NCBI RefSeq assembly: GCF_011038645.2
Contig: NZ_CP064955.1
Span: 620,001 to 684,000 of the forward strand
DNA: 64,000 nt
From: Corynebacterium qintianiae
GTDB taxonomy: Bacteria; Actinomycetota; Actinomycetes; Mycobacteriales; Mycobacteriaceae
Direction: 5' to 3'
Part shown: piece after piece, positions 17,712 to 25,648 of the stretch
Layout: every line of letters starts with the position of its first letter
Position numbering within the stretch: the stretch's first letter is position 1
Made by a program: the position numbers and the translations under genes
The notes under the pieces: model-generated
Databases searched by the model: none
What the model was told of the DNA's origin: nothing
Seen by the model: the letters and a program-made list of their open reading frames with translations, nothing else

Positions 17712-18443
17712 TTAGAGTGTGATGCCGCGGGCCGCGAGCCACGGCACCGGGTCGACCGGGGTTGTTCCGTCGGGGTGGACCTCGAAGTGGAGGTGAGTGC
17801 CGGTGGAGAACCCGCGGTTGCCCATGCCGGCAATCTGCTGGCCAGCTCGCACGCGCTCACCTACGGCGACATTCAAGGTCTCCACATGGCCGTAGACCGT
17901 CACGGTTCCGTCGTCATGCTTCAGGCGGACCCACTGGCCGTAACCCTGGGCCGGACCGGAGTCGATTACGGTACCGTCCATGACCGCGAGGATCGGGGTG
18001 TTGGTCACGTTCGCAATGTCGATCCCGGCGTGGAACGCCCCCCAACGCGGGCCGAAACCGGATGTAAAGGCGCCCTCAGCAGGCTTGATGCTCGAAGGGG
18101 CGCGGAGCAGCTCGTCCGCCTTGGCCACGATCTCCGAGTGCTGGACAGCCTTGTCCAGCTGGCTGGAGAGGTTCTCCACCGGCTTGTACTCGGCAATCGC
18201 GAGGATCTGCGGAGCGGACTCGGCAGACGGCACCTCGGCGTCCACGACGTCGGCGTCGGCCGCTAGCTCGAAGTCCGCGGTGGGCTCGGTGACCTTGTCG
18301 GACTGGATGGCTGCTGCGGCGGCGCCGGAGACGCCAGCAGTGGAGACGGCGCCAGTGGCGACGGCAACAAGAGCGACGCGTCCCTTGTTGGGGGACTGCT
18401 TACGGTGCTTGCCGCCCTGGCGTGCCTTCGTGGAATTGAACAT
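17712..18443 (-). CDS. Secreted or membrane-anchored M23 (LytM) metallopeptidase
   Basis: 243 residues. A basic start (FNSTKARQGGKHRKQ) precedes a hydrophobic stretch at about 23-46, serving as a signal peptide or anchor. A helical, possibly coiled-coil region (about 80-115) comes before the M23 domain with GFGPRWGAFHAGIDIANV (H-x3-D) and HLHFEVHPDG (H-x-H). The catalytic zinc site is intact, so it probably cuts peptidoglycan peptides during division. The domain is close to that of the next M23 gene downstream, suggesting an old duplication. The Shine-Dalgarno is AGAGGA. The leader of about 230 bp up to the next gene holds no other ORF. Confidence 0.9.
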   Translation of the reverse strand: MFNSTKARQGGKHRKQSPNKGRVALVAVATGAVSTAGVSGAAAAAIQSDKVTEPTADFELAADADVVDAEVPSAESAPQILAIAEYKPVENLSSQLDKAVQHSEIVAKADELLRAPSSIKPAEGAFTSGFGPRWGAFHAGIDIANVTNTPILAVMDGTVIDSGPAQGYGQWVRLKHDDGTVTVYGHVETLNVAVGERVRAGQQIAGMGNRGFSTGTHLHFEVHPDGTTPVDPVPWLAARGITL

Positions 18444-18676
18444 GTAGTCCTCTTCAGTCTGTCCGCTGGATTCCGTTCCGTGAAAGGATTGTGACCTTCC
18501 CGTTATCTACGAAGGGATACTGTAACGGTTAGGTCAAGGCATGGCAAGCCACATCGCGAATTTAGTTATACGTTTCACGGCGGCAATTGTTACACGGCCT
18601 CGGCCAGCCCTCTCACCGGCAGGTTTCAGGGTGTTCATCGCCCACTCGGCGCGGTGCGGGTGGGACAATGGGGTGG

Positions 18677-20029
18677 ATGAGTACGAAGTCGAGCCCGCAC
18701 ACCACCCCGCCCACGGCCTCCTCCGCAGTGCGGCGGCGTCGCAGAACCGGAACAACGGGAAGAAAACGTGTCTCCGCGCCTCGCCCTGAGCCGGCCCCAA
18801 CCGTTCCCGAGACGTGGTCCGAGCGGCTCCGCCATTACCTGCCGTTCGCGGCGGCGCCGAGCGTCGTTGCCGCGCTCGCAGTGGTGGCGCTGTGCCTCGC
18901 CCTCGTGCTGCTGTCGGGCTCCCCGATGGCGTACCTGCCGGCCGCGATTGGGGAGATGTGGCTCGTCTCCCACGGCGTGCCCGCGACCTTCGATGGTGTC
19001 ACGCTCGGCCTGACCCCGATGCTGCCGCCGGTCGCCGTCGCCGCCCTTGTTGCGCAGCGGGTGCGCGTGGCTACGCGCAAGCGCGTCAGCATTCTCGACC
19101 TGGGTGCCATCGCGGCGCTTGGCCTGGGCATTCCGTTGACGCTCACCTTTATCGCGTTGTTCATGGTCACGGACGCGTCCGCTGTTTACCCGCTCGCACC
19201 CCCGCACCCACTTGCAGCTGTCCTTTTGCCCCTAGTGGTCCACGGGCTGGGCATGATTGTCGGCATCGGGCCGATTGTTTGGCGCGCGCTGGCGCGCAGG
19301 GTGGGCGCGCCCGACGTTGTTATCGATACCGCGCGCACCGCTTCCGCAATCGTCGTGCGCCTGCTCGCCGCAGCAGCTGTGGTCTTTCTCGGTCTGCTCA
19401 TTGCGGGAGGGGAGAGGGTCTCGACGCTTATCGACGCCTTCCCCACGCTCCCGGGCACCGGGGTGGCGACCCTGATAGCGCTGAGCATCCTCTATCTGCC
19501 GAATGCCGTTCTGGCGATGCTGAGTGCGATGCTCGGGGGAAGTCTGGAGTACGCGGGTGCTTCCGCGTCCCTGTTTTCTGTCGACCCGGTAGCGCTGCCG
19601 CCGCTGCCTTTGTTCGCAGCGGTGCCAGGTGACGCCGCCGTGTGGGCGCCGGTGCTCATGCTCGTTCCCGCAGCGGTTCTGGCGCACTTTTTCGCCACCC
19701 GCGAATGCAGCGTCAAAGAGGTCCTTCTAGCAGCCGCGTGGGCGGCAGTGATTCTGTTCGTGCTCATGCCGTTCGGCGCGGGCGGCGCGGGCGCGTACGG
19801 CTACATCGGCGCGCACCCGGTGGCCACTCCCGCCCTTGTTCTGGGGTGGGTGGCCGCGATTGGTGTGGCAGTGCTGCTGATTGCCCGGTTGCGCCACCCC
19901 GCGGCCCCTGAACCGGAGCCTGAGGAAGAACCGGAGCCTGAAGCGGTGGAGGCGTCGCAAAGCGAGAAGCCCACGGGGGGAAGTACGAAATGGGTCCCGC
20001 CCACGGACGATGGCGGTCACGCGGGTTAA
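18677..20029 (+). CDS. DUF6350-type polytopic membrane protein
   Basis: 450 residues. A basic, Thr/Pro-rich cytosolic N-terminus (about 55 residues) is followed by eight or more hydrophobic segments, then a charged tail rich in repeated EPEPEEEP. It resembles the actinobacterial DUF6350 membrane family found beside purN-purH; no catalytic motif is visible and the function is unknown. The start ATG at 18677 follows GACAAT by 7 nt (leaderless). The stop lies 10 nt before purN, so it may be the first gene of a purNH operon. Confidence 0.7.
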   Translation: MSTKSSPHTTPPTASSAVRRRRRTGTTGRKRVSAPRPEPAPTVPETWSERLRHYLPFAAAPSVVAALAVVALCLALVLLSGSPMAYLPAAIGEMWLVSHGVPATFDGVTLGLTPMLPPVAVAALVAQRVRVATRKRVSILDLGAIAALGLGIPLTLTFIALFMVTDASAVYPLAPPHPLAAVLLPLVVHGLGMIVGIGPIVWRALARRVGAPDVVIDTARTASAIVVRLLAAAAVVFLGLLIAGGERVSTLIDAFPTLPGTGVATLIALSILYLPNAVLAMLSAMLGGSLEYAGASASLFSVDPVALPPLPLFAAVPGDAAVWAPVLMLVPAAVLAHFFATRECSVKEVLLAAAWAAVILFVLMPFGAGGAGAYGYIGAHPVATPALVLGWVAAIGVAVLLIARLRHPAAPEPEPEEEPEPEAVEASQSEKPTGGSTKWVPPTDDGGHAG

Positions 20030-20039
20030 ACTCGTCGCC

Positions 20040-20621
20040 GTGACTGAAAGATCCGAGAAATCTGTCGCCGTCCTCGTCTCCGGGTCGGGTACGCTGCTTC
20101 AGTCCATCCTGGACAACCAGGACGAGTCCTACCGGGTGAACCTCGTTGTCGCTGACACCGACTGCCCCGCACTCGAGCGGGCCTCAGCCGCTGGCGTGCG
20201 CACGGAAGTGGTCGAGCTGGCCGGCGACCGGGAGGAGTGGAACCTGCGGTTGCGTGACGCGGTGGTGGGCGGTCAGCCCGACATCGTCGTCTCCGCAGGT
20301 TTCATGCGCATCGTCGGCCCCGACTTCCTCGAGCGGTTCGAGGGCCGCCTTATCAACACGCACCCGGCATTGTTGCCGTCATTCCCCGGGGCGCACGCGG
20401 TGCGCGATGCGCTGGCCTACGGGGTCAAAGTCACCGGCACCACCGTCCACTTCATCGACGCCGGGGTGGACACCGGAGAGATCATCGCCCAGAAGGCAGT
20501 GGAGATCCGTGAGGGTGAGACCGAGGCGGAACTGCACGAGAGAATTAAGGTACAAGAGCGCGCGCTCATCGTCGACGTCCTGCGCAGCGCCCACATTGAT
20601 AACGGAAAGGTCCATTTCTAA
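20040..20621 (+). CDS. purN: Phosphoribosylglycinamide formyltransferase (GART)
   Basis: 193 residues from a GTG start. It transfers a formyl group from 10-formyl-tetrahydrofolate to GAR in purine synthesis. Motifs visible are [12 protein letters not shown] (phosphoribosyl-binding loop), SAGFMRIVG, and the catalytic block [16 protein letters not shown] followed by GTTVHFID with the Asn-His-Asp triad. An in-frame ATG at 20010 would overlap the preceding gene and is less likely. Its stop overlaps the purH start as TAATG, so the two are coupled. Confidence 0.94.
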   Translation: MTERSEKSVAVLVSGSGTLLQSILDNQDESYRVNLVVADTDCPALERASAAGVRTEVVELAGDREEWNLRLRDAVVGGQPDIVVSAGFMRIVGPDFLERFEGRLINTHPALLPSFPGAHAVRDALAYGVKVTGTTVHFIDAGVDTGEIIAQKAVEIREGETEAELHERIKVQERALIVDVLRSAHIDNGKVHF

Positions 20622-22147
20622 TGGCTGAGAACCACATCGAGATCAAACGCGCGCTCGTCAGCGTTTACGACAAGACCGGGTTGGACGAGCTGGCAAAGGC
20701 GCTCGGCGAGGCCGGTGTCGAGATCGTCTCCACCGGCTCCACCGCGAAACGCATCGCCGACGCGGGTGTGAATGTCACTGAGGTCGCGGACCTCACCGGC
20801 TTCCCGGAAATTCTCGGCGGCCGTGTGAAGACACTGCATCCGCGCGTCCACGCCGGTATCCTCGCCGACCTGCGCGAGGAGGACCACGTGCGCCAGCTCG
20901 ACGAGCACGGGATCGAGCCTTTCCAGCTCGTTGTGGTCAACCTGTACCCATTCGAGGAGACCGTGGCATCCGGCGCGTCGTTCGACGAGTGCGTGGAGCA
21001 GATTGACATCGGCGGGCCGTCCATGGTGCGCGCGGCGGCGAAGAATCACCCGTCTGTGGCCATTGTGACCGACCCGCAGCGCTACGGCGATGTGGCTGAG
21101 GCCGTTCGCGGCGGCGGTTTTTCCCTGGGTGATCGTCGGGAGCTCGCGCTCGAGGCGTTCTCCCACACCGCGGACTACGACGCGGCCGTTTCCGACTGGT
21201 TCGCGGAGCAGCTCGATGCCGAGGGAGAGGGTGACCTGCGCTACGGCGAGAACCCGCACCAGTCCGCCAGCCTGATCAACGAGGGATGGGGCCTGGCCAA
21301 CGCCGTCCAGCACGGTGGAAAGGAGATGAGCTACAACAATTACCAAGACGCCGACGCCGCGTGGCGCGCCGCCTGGGACCACGACCGCCCGTGCGTCGCC
21401 ATCATCAAGCATGCGAACCCATGCGGCATCGCTGTGTCCGATCATTCGATCGCGGAGGCGCACCGCAAGGCCCACGCCTGCGACCCCGTCTCGGCCTACG
21501 GTGGCGTTATCGCCGTCAACCGCGAGGTCACTGCGGAGCTCGCCGAATCCATCAAGCCAATCTTCACCGAGGTAGTCGTCGCGCCCTCCTACGAGGCGGC
21601 CGCCCTAGAAGTGCTCAAAGAAAAGAAGAACCTGCGCATCCTGGAAGTCGACCCCGAGTTCCGCGGCGAGGAGGTCAAACAGATTTCCGGCGGCTTCCTA
21701 GTCCAGGAGCGCGACATTTTCCAAGCCGAGGGCGACGCTACCGAAAACTGGCAGCTCGTCGCCGGTGAAGCTGCGTCCGACGAGGTGCTCGCGGACCTTG
21801 AGTTTGCGTGGCGTTCCATCCGCTGCGTCAAGTCCAACGCGATCCTCATCGCCGCCGACGGTGCCTCGGTGGGCGTGGGCATGGGTCAGGTCAACCGGGT
21901 CGACTCCGCCAAGCTCGCGGTAGAGCGCGCCAACACCCTCGACGAGGGAGTTAACCGCACGACTGGTGCCGTAGCCGCCTCCGACGCGTTCTTCCCGTTC
22001 GCCGACGGCTTCCAGGTTCTCGCCGACGCTGGCGTCACCGCCGTTGTGCAGCCCGGTGGGTCCATCCGCGATGAAGAGGTCATCGCGGCGGCCAACGAGG
22101 CGGGGGTAACGATGTACCTGACGGGTACGCGCCACTTCTCACATTAA
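20621..22147 (+). CDS. purH: Bifunctional AICAR formyltransferase / IMP cyclohydrolase
   Basis: 508 residues. The N-terminal cyclohydrolase domain (about 1-195) shows [12 protein letters not shown] and [14 protein letters not shown], with [15 protein letters not shown]. The C-terminal AICAR transformylase domain has the catalytic KHANPCG motif and ends [10 protein letters not shown]...TGTRHFSH. It performs the last two steps of IMP synthesis. Length and both active sites are normal. Translation is coupled to purN by TAATG. Confidence 0.97.
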   Translation: MAENHIEIKRALVSVYDKTGLDELAKALGEAGVEIVSTGSTAKRIADAGVNVTEVADLTGFPEILGGRVKTLHPRVHAGILADLREEDHVRQLDEHGIEPFQLVVVNLYPFEETVASGASFDECVEQIDIGGPSMVRAAAKNHPSVAIVTDPQRYGDVAEAVRGGGFSLGDRRELALEAFSHTADYDAAVSDWFAEQLDAEGEGDLRYGENPHQSASLINEGWGLANAVQHGGKEMSYNNYQDADAAWRAAWDHDRPCVAIIKHANPCGIAVSDHSIAEAHRKAHACDPVSAYGGVIAVNREVTAELAESIKPIFTEVVVAPSYEAAALEVLKEKKNLRILEVDPEFRGEEVKQISGGFLVQERDIFQAEGDATENWQLVAGEAASDEVLADLEFAWRSIRCVKSNAILIAADGASVGVGMGQVNRVDSAKLAVERANTLDEGVNRTTGAVAASDAFFPFADGFQVLADAGVTAVVQPGGSIRDEEVIAAANEAGVTMYLTGTRHFSH

Positions 22148-22224
22148 CGGCGAATCCCCAGCCCGCCGCCGGAAAAGGTGCTATAAACCAGGAAGTTGAT
22201 AGTTCCATTGGAAGGCGCACCGCA

Positions 22225-22806
22225 ATGCAGGGCAACAATTACGACTGGGGACAGCAGCGTCCCCCCACCGAGCAGTTCCCGCCCCAGGGCTACCCTTACG
22301 CAGCCCCTCAGCCAGCGCCCCAGCCGGCCAACGGAAACCGGGGTCTCATCGTCGCGCTCGTGGTGGGCGTGGTGGCGCTTCTGCTCGCTCTCGTGGGCAT
22401 GATCGCCTACATGAGCGGCGCAGGTAACGGGTTCGGTTTCACCTCGGGCAACAATGGGAACACCCCGGTCACGGTCATGGAAACCCAGACCATGACCAGG
22501 CAGCAGCCGACCGAGCAGACCGGATCCGAGGGGGAGGTTAAAACGGTTACGGAGCACGCGCCGGCTCCGGCTTCCAACCGCGGCTGCGGGTACTCCAACT
22601 ACGCCGCCGGAACGAGTGCGACCTCAGGTGAATTCGCTGCCAACGTGTACTCCGCCTTCCGGGACGCCTGCGCGAACGCTGGCGGCCCCAATGTCTCCGT
22701 CCGCGTTTACAGCCCGGTGACCGGCAAGAATTACAACATGAGCTGCAGCGGTTCCGGAACGGTATATTGCCGCGGTGGTAACAACGCCGTTGTCCGCATT
22801 TGGTGA
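22225..22806 (+). CDS. Single-pass membrane protein with extracytoplasmic Cys-containing domain
   Basis: 193 residues, function not recognised. A Pro/Gln-rich cytosolic N-terminus (about 1-38) is followed by one strong membrane helix at about 40-64, a flexible Thr/Gln/Glu-rich linker (70-115) and a small exported domain. That domain has four cysteines (NRGCGY, RDACAN, MSCSG, VYCRG), which could form two disulfides. This layout is common for corynebacterial envelope proteins. The stop overlaps the next gene as TGATG, so the two are probably made together. A GGAAGG ribosome-binding site precedes the ATG. Confidence 0.7.
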   Translation: MQGNNYDWGQQRPPTEQFPPQGYPYAAPQPAPQPANGNRGLIVALVVGVVALLLALVGMIAYMSGAGNGFGFTSGNNGNTPVTVMETQTMTRQQPTEQTGSEGEVKTVTEHAPAPASNRGCGYSNYAAGTSATSGEFAANVYSAFRDACANAGGPNVSVRVYSPVTGKNYNMSCSGSGTVYCRGGNNAVVRIW

Positions 22807-23672
22807 TGTTTGCAACGAAGCCGCGTTCCCTGTGCGCAGCCGTGGCGGCCGGTGCGGTGCTGTCGGCCTGCACGGTGGGCAGCCACGAGACAGTCCCTGC
22901 GGTGGTGACGTCGACGGTGCTCACCACCGTCGAGAACGAGCCAGTCCAGAGTGAGCCAGTCCAGAGCGAGGGGCAGCCAGCGCAGGAACGGCTCCAAGCA
23001 GTGGCGGACAGCGTGGCGCAGACGTTCGGGGGATCAGTGGGGGTCGCGGTCGCCGGCGCCGGGGGCGCCTTAGCGGGCGGGGACGACGGTGCGTACCCCG
23101 CGTGGTCCACCATCAAAGTGCCCATCGCCATTGCGGCCTCGCGCCTCGCCCCTGTCGAGGCGGAAGTATTCGGCCCCGCGGCGATCCAGGCCTCCGACAA
23201 CGTCGCGGCGGAGAGTTTGTGGCTGGCGGTCACTCCCGGGGACGTCAACCAGGTCCTCGCAGACGCCGGCGTCGGCACGACTGTTAACACGGAGAAGATC
23301 CGCCCGGAGTACTCCGTTTTCGGGCAGACACTGCTCACAGCGAGCCAGGAGGCGACCCTCGCCTCACACCTCGGCTGCGTCGCCGGGGCGGGCCCCACGT
23401 TATCGCTGATGGGCAGTGTGAACTCAGACCAGGCGTACGGTTTCGGGCAGCTTCCGGGTGCCCGGCTCAAAGGCGGCTGGGGGCCGTCGACAAGCGGCGG
23501 GTATCAAGTTCGGCAGCTCGCGCTAGTGAGCAACAACCGCGGCGAGGACGTCGCACTCGGTCTCACGGTCATCCCGGCGTCGGGTGACTACGCCACCGGA
23601 CAGGCAATGGCGACGGCGGTTGCGGAGGGCTTGCGCCCGCTTCTCGACGACCTCCCGACCGCGGCCTGCTAG
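22806..23672 (+). CDS. Lipoprotein with class A beta-lactamase-like serine hydrolase domain
   Basis: 288 residues. The signal peptide ends in lipobox L19-S-A-C22, so it is likely lipid-anchored outside the membrane. The catalytic layout resembles class A beta-lactamases and related penicillin-recognising enzymes: S101-T-I-K104, S130-D-N132 and K222-G-G224. A general-base Glu cannot be assigned with certainty, so it may be a peptidoglycan-binding or DD-peptidase-like protein rather than a true beta-lactamase. A linker after the lipobox carries a tandem repeat of EPVQS. Translation is coupled to the preceding gene by TGATG. It shares a CTAG stop overlap with amtR. Confidence 0.75.
   Translation: MFATKPRSLCAAVAAGAVLSACTVGSHETVPAVVTSTVLTTVENEPVQSEPVQSEGQPAQERLQAVADSVAQTFGGSVGVAVAGAGGALAGGDDGAYPAWSTIKVPIAIAASRLAPVEAEVFGPAAIQASDNVAAESLWLAVTPGDVNQVLADAGVGTTVNTEKIRPEYSVFGQTLLTASQEATLASHLGCVAGAGPTLSLMGSVNSDQAYGFGQLPGARLKGGWGPSTSGGYQVRQLALVSNNRGEDVALGLTVIPASGDYATGQAMATAVAEGLRPLLDDLPTAAC
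22938..22967 (+). repeat. Tandem 15-bp repeat in the lipoprotein linker
   Basis: Two copies of GAGCCAGTCCAGAG plus one variable base (22938-22952 and 22953-22967) encode EPVQS twice. In-frame repeats here can change linker length by slippage without breaking the gene. Confidence 0.7.
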
Positions 23673-24346
23673 GAGATGGTGTCCATCACTTTGGACACGA
23701 GGTCGAGGGTGCGCATACCGCGGTTGTCCGGCAGGTCGGCGTGGAGAACGTCGAGGACGGCGTCGGCGATCATGACCGAGGGCGCGGGCAGGGCGTCGTC
23801 GACAAGCGGGTAGGGGGCCTTGCCCGTGTTGTCGCGCAACTCAATTGCGGCGAGGGTCATCTGGAAGGGTAGGTCGATGCGCGGGTCGTCGTCGCCGACA
23901 ATTTCTGCTGCGAGGCCGCGGAATACATCCTCCAGCGCCTGACGCGCGTCGTGGTAGTCGTGGAACTCCTCCGACAGCGCCACCGGCAGCTGGTAGAGCC
24001 GGCCAATGTTCCAATTGGAGGAAAGCAGGATGCGGGTCTCCGCCGCGACGAGCGCCCACAGCTTCAGCGCCGGACTTTCGTCCGTTTCTGCGAGGTCCTG
24101 GGCCAGGTCGAGAGAGGGCTGCACGGTACCCATGAGGAGGGTCAGGAAGATCTCCGCCTTGGACGGGAAGTGGTAGTACAGCGACGCCTGGCGGATCCCG
24201 ACGGCGTCCGCGATCTGGTGGGTGGAGGTGGTGGCGAAACCCTGGGTGGTAAACAGCTCGGAGGAGGCGTCGAGAATCTCGTCGCGGGCGGTTTTTCCCC
24301 TGCGACGCGGACTGTTTTTGCGGGGGCGGCCCACTGTTCCAGACAT
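23669..24346 (-). CDS. amtR: AmtR, TetR-family master regulator of nitrogen control
   Basis: 225 residues. The N-terminal TetR helix-turn-helix region (EILDASSELFTTQGFATTST followed by HQIADAVGIRQASLYYHFPS) is nearly identical to C. glutamicum AmtR as I recall it, and the AmtR C-terminal domain follows (NIGRLYQLPVALSEEF). AmtR represses ammonium transport and assimilation genes under nitrogen excess and is released by adenylylated GlnK. The ATG at 24346 was chosen because TAGAAT (minus, 24360-24355) ends 8 nt upstream; a TTG three codons earlier is in frame. The ribosomal-operon terminator sits just upstream. No ATCTATAGAACGATAG-like AmtR box was seen in the window. Confidence 0.93.
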   Translation of the reverse strand: MSGTVGRPRKNSPRRRGKTARDEILDASSELFTTQGFATTSTHQIADAVGIRQASLYYHFPSKAEIFLTLLMGTVQPSLDLAQDLAETDESPALKLWALVAAETRILLSSNWNIGRLYQLPVALSEEFHDYHDARQALEDVFRGLAAEIVGDDDPRIDLPFQMTLAAIELRDNTGKAPYPLVDDALPAPSVMIADAVLDVLHADLPDNRGMRTLDLVSKVMDTIS

Positions 24347-24362
24347 GGCATCCAATTCTAAA

Positions 24363-24402
24363 GCACCCGCCCTCCACCGGAGTGGAGTGGCGGGTGCCTT
24401 TT
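24363..24402 (-). terminator. Terminator of the rpmB-rpmG-rpsN-rpsR operon
   Basis: A long near-perfect hairpin is formed by GCACCCGCC with GGCGGGTGC (24363-24371 with 24389-24397) and inner CTCCAC with GTGGAG, one bulged base and loop CGGA. It lies about 45 bp after the rpsR stop, with a short T-run on either side (TTTT on plus, TTT on minus), so it may work in both directions. It begins only 16 bp upstream of the amtR ATG. Confidence 0.75.
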
Positions 24403-24443
24403 CGAGTCGAAAAACTCTTACGCTGCTGTTGTCAACCGAGCCC

Positions 24444-24695
24444 TTAGCGGCTGGTGAACGGCAGGAGAGCCATCTCGCGGGCGTTCTTCACAGCGGTAGC
24501 GACCTGGCGCTGCTGCTGCGGGGTCAGGCCCGTGACGCGGCGGGAGCGGATCTTGTGGCGATCCGAGATGAACAGACGCAGTGTCTTGACGTCCTTGTAG
24601 TCGACCTTCTCAATGCCTTCGGCCTTGAGCGGGTTCTTCTTCGGGCGACGGGACTGCTCCATGCGCTGCTTGCGCTGGTTATTTCCACGCTTCAT
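24444..24695 (-). CDS. rpsR: 30S ribosomal protein S18
   Basis: 83 residues, normal length, with the S18 core [27 protein letters not shown] followed by [21 protein letters not shown]. It binds 16S rRNA and S6 in the small-subunit platform. No cysteine is present, so it is the zinc-independent type. It is the last gene of the operon rpmB-rpmG-rpsN-rpsR, with a good GGAGG ribosome-binding site in the 15-bp gap after rpsN, and is followed by a hairpin terminator. The same set (L28, L33, S14, S18) is the alternative C-minus cluster in mycobacteria. Confidence 0.96.
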   Translation of the reverse strand: MKRGNNQRKQRMEQSRRPKKNPLKAEGIEKVDYKDVKTLRLFISDRHKIRSRRVTGLTPQQQRQVATAVKNAREMALLPFTSR

Positions 24696-24710
24696 AGTGT
24701 TAGCTCCTCC

Positions 24711-25016
24711 TTACCACGAGGACTTACGGACGCCCGGAAGCTCACCGCGGTGAGCCATCTCGCGCATGCGGACACGGGACAAACCGAACTTGCGGAGGTA
24801 GCCGCGGGGGCGACCGTCGTGCGAGTCACGGTTACGCACGCGGGCCGGGGAGGCATCGCGCGGCTGGCGGTTGAGCTCAAATTGAGCGTCGAGACGGTCC
24901 TCATCGGACGTCTCCGGGTTACGGATGATTGCCTTGAGCTCAGCGCGGCGCTCCGCGTAACGTGCGACGATCTCCTTGCGCTGCTCGTTTTTGGCGATCT
25001 TAGACTTCTTAGCCAT
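24711..25016 (-). CDS. rpsN: 30S ribosomal protein S14 (long, zinc-free type)
   Basis: 101 residues from [20 protein letters not shown]. This is the long S14 form without the CxxC pairs of the short zinc-binding S14. The [28 protein letters not shown] motif region contacts 16S rRNA in the head. There is no cysteine in the protein. It lies between rpmG (3-nt gap) and rpsR (15 nt). Confidence 0.97.
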   Translation of the reverse strand: MAKKSKIAKNEQRKEIVARYAERRAELKAIIRNPETSDEDRLDAQFELNRQPRDASPARVRNRDSHDGRPRGYLRKFGLSRVRMREMAHRGELPGVRKSSW

Positions 25017-25019
25017 AAA

Positions 25020-25184
25020 TTATCGCTCCTCGCGGAATTCGACGTGCTTGCGAACTACCGGATCGTACTTCTTCAGCGTGATGCGGTCCGGGTTGTTGCG
25101 CTTGTTCTTGCGGGTCACGTACGTGAACCCGGTGCCCGCGGTGCTCTTCAGCTTGATGATCGGGCGGATATCGTTACGTGCCAT
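25020..25184 (-). CDS. rpmG: 50S ribosomal protein L33 (zinc-free type)
   Basis: A 54-residue protein starting [20 protein letters not shown] and ending [11 protein letters not shown]. The lengths and the [22 protein letters not shown] core are typical of L33. All the zinc-ligand cysteines of the C-plus form are absent, so this is the C-minus paralogue. Its ATG overlaps the rpmB stop as TAATG, so the two are coupled. It ends 3 nt before rpsN. Confidence 0.96.
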   Translation of the reverse strand: MARNDIRPIIKLKSTAGTGFTYVTRKNKRNNPDRITLKKYDPVVRKHVEFREER

Positions 25185-25420
25185 TAGATCTTCTCACCTC
25201 GTGCGCGGATTGCGGCGACGACAGACTCGATGCCGTCGCGGTCGATGATCTTCAGTCCCTTGGTGGAGACGTTCAGGGTGATGGTACGGCCCTCGGAGGG
25301 CAGGTAAAACCGCTTCTTCTGCACGTTGGGGTTCCAACGGCGCGAGTGGCGGCGGTGCGAGTGCGAGACAGTCTTGCCGAAAGACGGCTGACGTCCCGTG
25401 ACCTGGCAATGTGCCGACAT
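25184..25420 (-). CDS. rpmB: 50S ribosomal protein L28 (C-minus type)
   Basis: 78 residues from [20 protein letters not shown]. The start [10 protein letters not shown] and the YLPSEGRTI...[14 protein letters not shown] segments match the mycobacterial RpmB2 subgroup as I recall it. A single Cys (C5) remains and there is no CxxC pair, so it cannot bind zinc in the usual way. It is the first gene of the operon. No AT-rich Zur palindrome (TGAAAATCATTTTCA type) is present upstream. A TTGACT/TACACG pair at 25566-25539 on the minus strand with a 16-bp spacer may be its promoter. Confidence 0.95.
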   Translation of the reverse strand: MSAHCQVTGRQPSFGKTVSHSHRRHSRRWNPNVQKKRFYLPSEGRTITLNVSTKGLKIIDRDGIESVVAAIRARGEKI

Positions 25421-25538
25421 GGGTTGACTTCTTTCTCTTCTGCCGCCCACGCGCTGATTACCTGTGAGGGTGACACCGCACTCGAGGGGTGAGGCCCTAT
25501 CGAGGGTGCCGGTAGCAATCGGTTGACGCAGGCGTAAA

Positions 25539-25566
25539 CGTGTACTTCGACAACAGCGAGAGTCAA
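25539..25566 (-). promoter_or_regulatory. Possible promoter of the rpmB operon
   Basis: Minus-strand TTGACT (25566-25561) and TACACG (25544-25539) are separated by 16 bp. The leader to the rpmB ATG would be about 115 nt. The 25421-25648 gap holds no gene and no obvious metal-regulator palindrome. Confidence 0.3.
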
Positions 25567-25648
25567 CACTACAGGGTCACTGCGGGTTTTCCTAATCGCA
25601 TTTCCGCTTCTCGACGCCCGCCCCCGCGCCATGGTACTACTTTCACGC

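Noticed and set aside
25421..25648. Zur operator in front of the zinc-free ribosomal operon.
   Set aside because: No palindrome of the TGAAAATCATTTTCA type is present on either strand; only isolated CATTTTC-like pieces occur elsewhere (near 27990).
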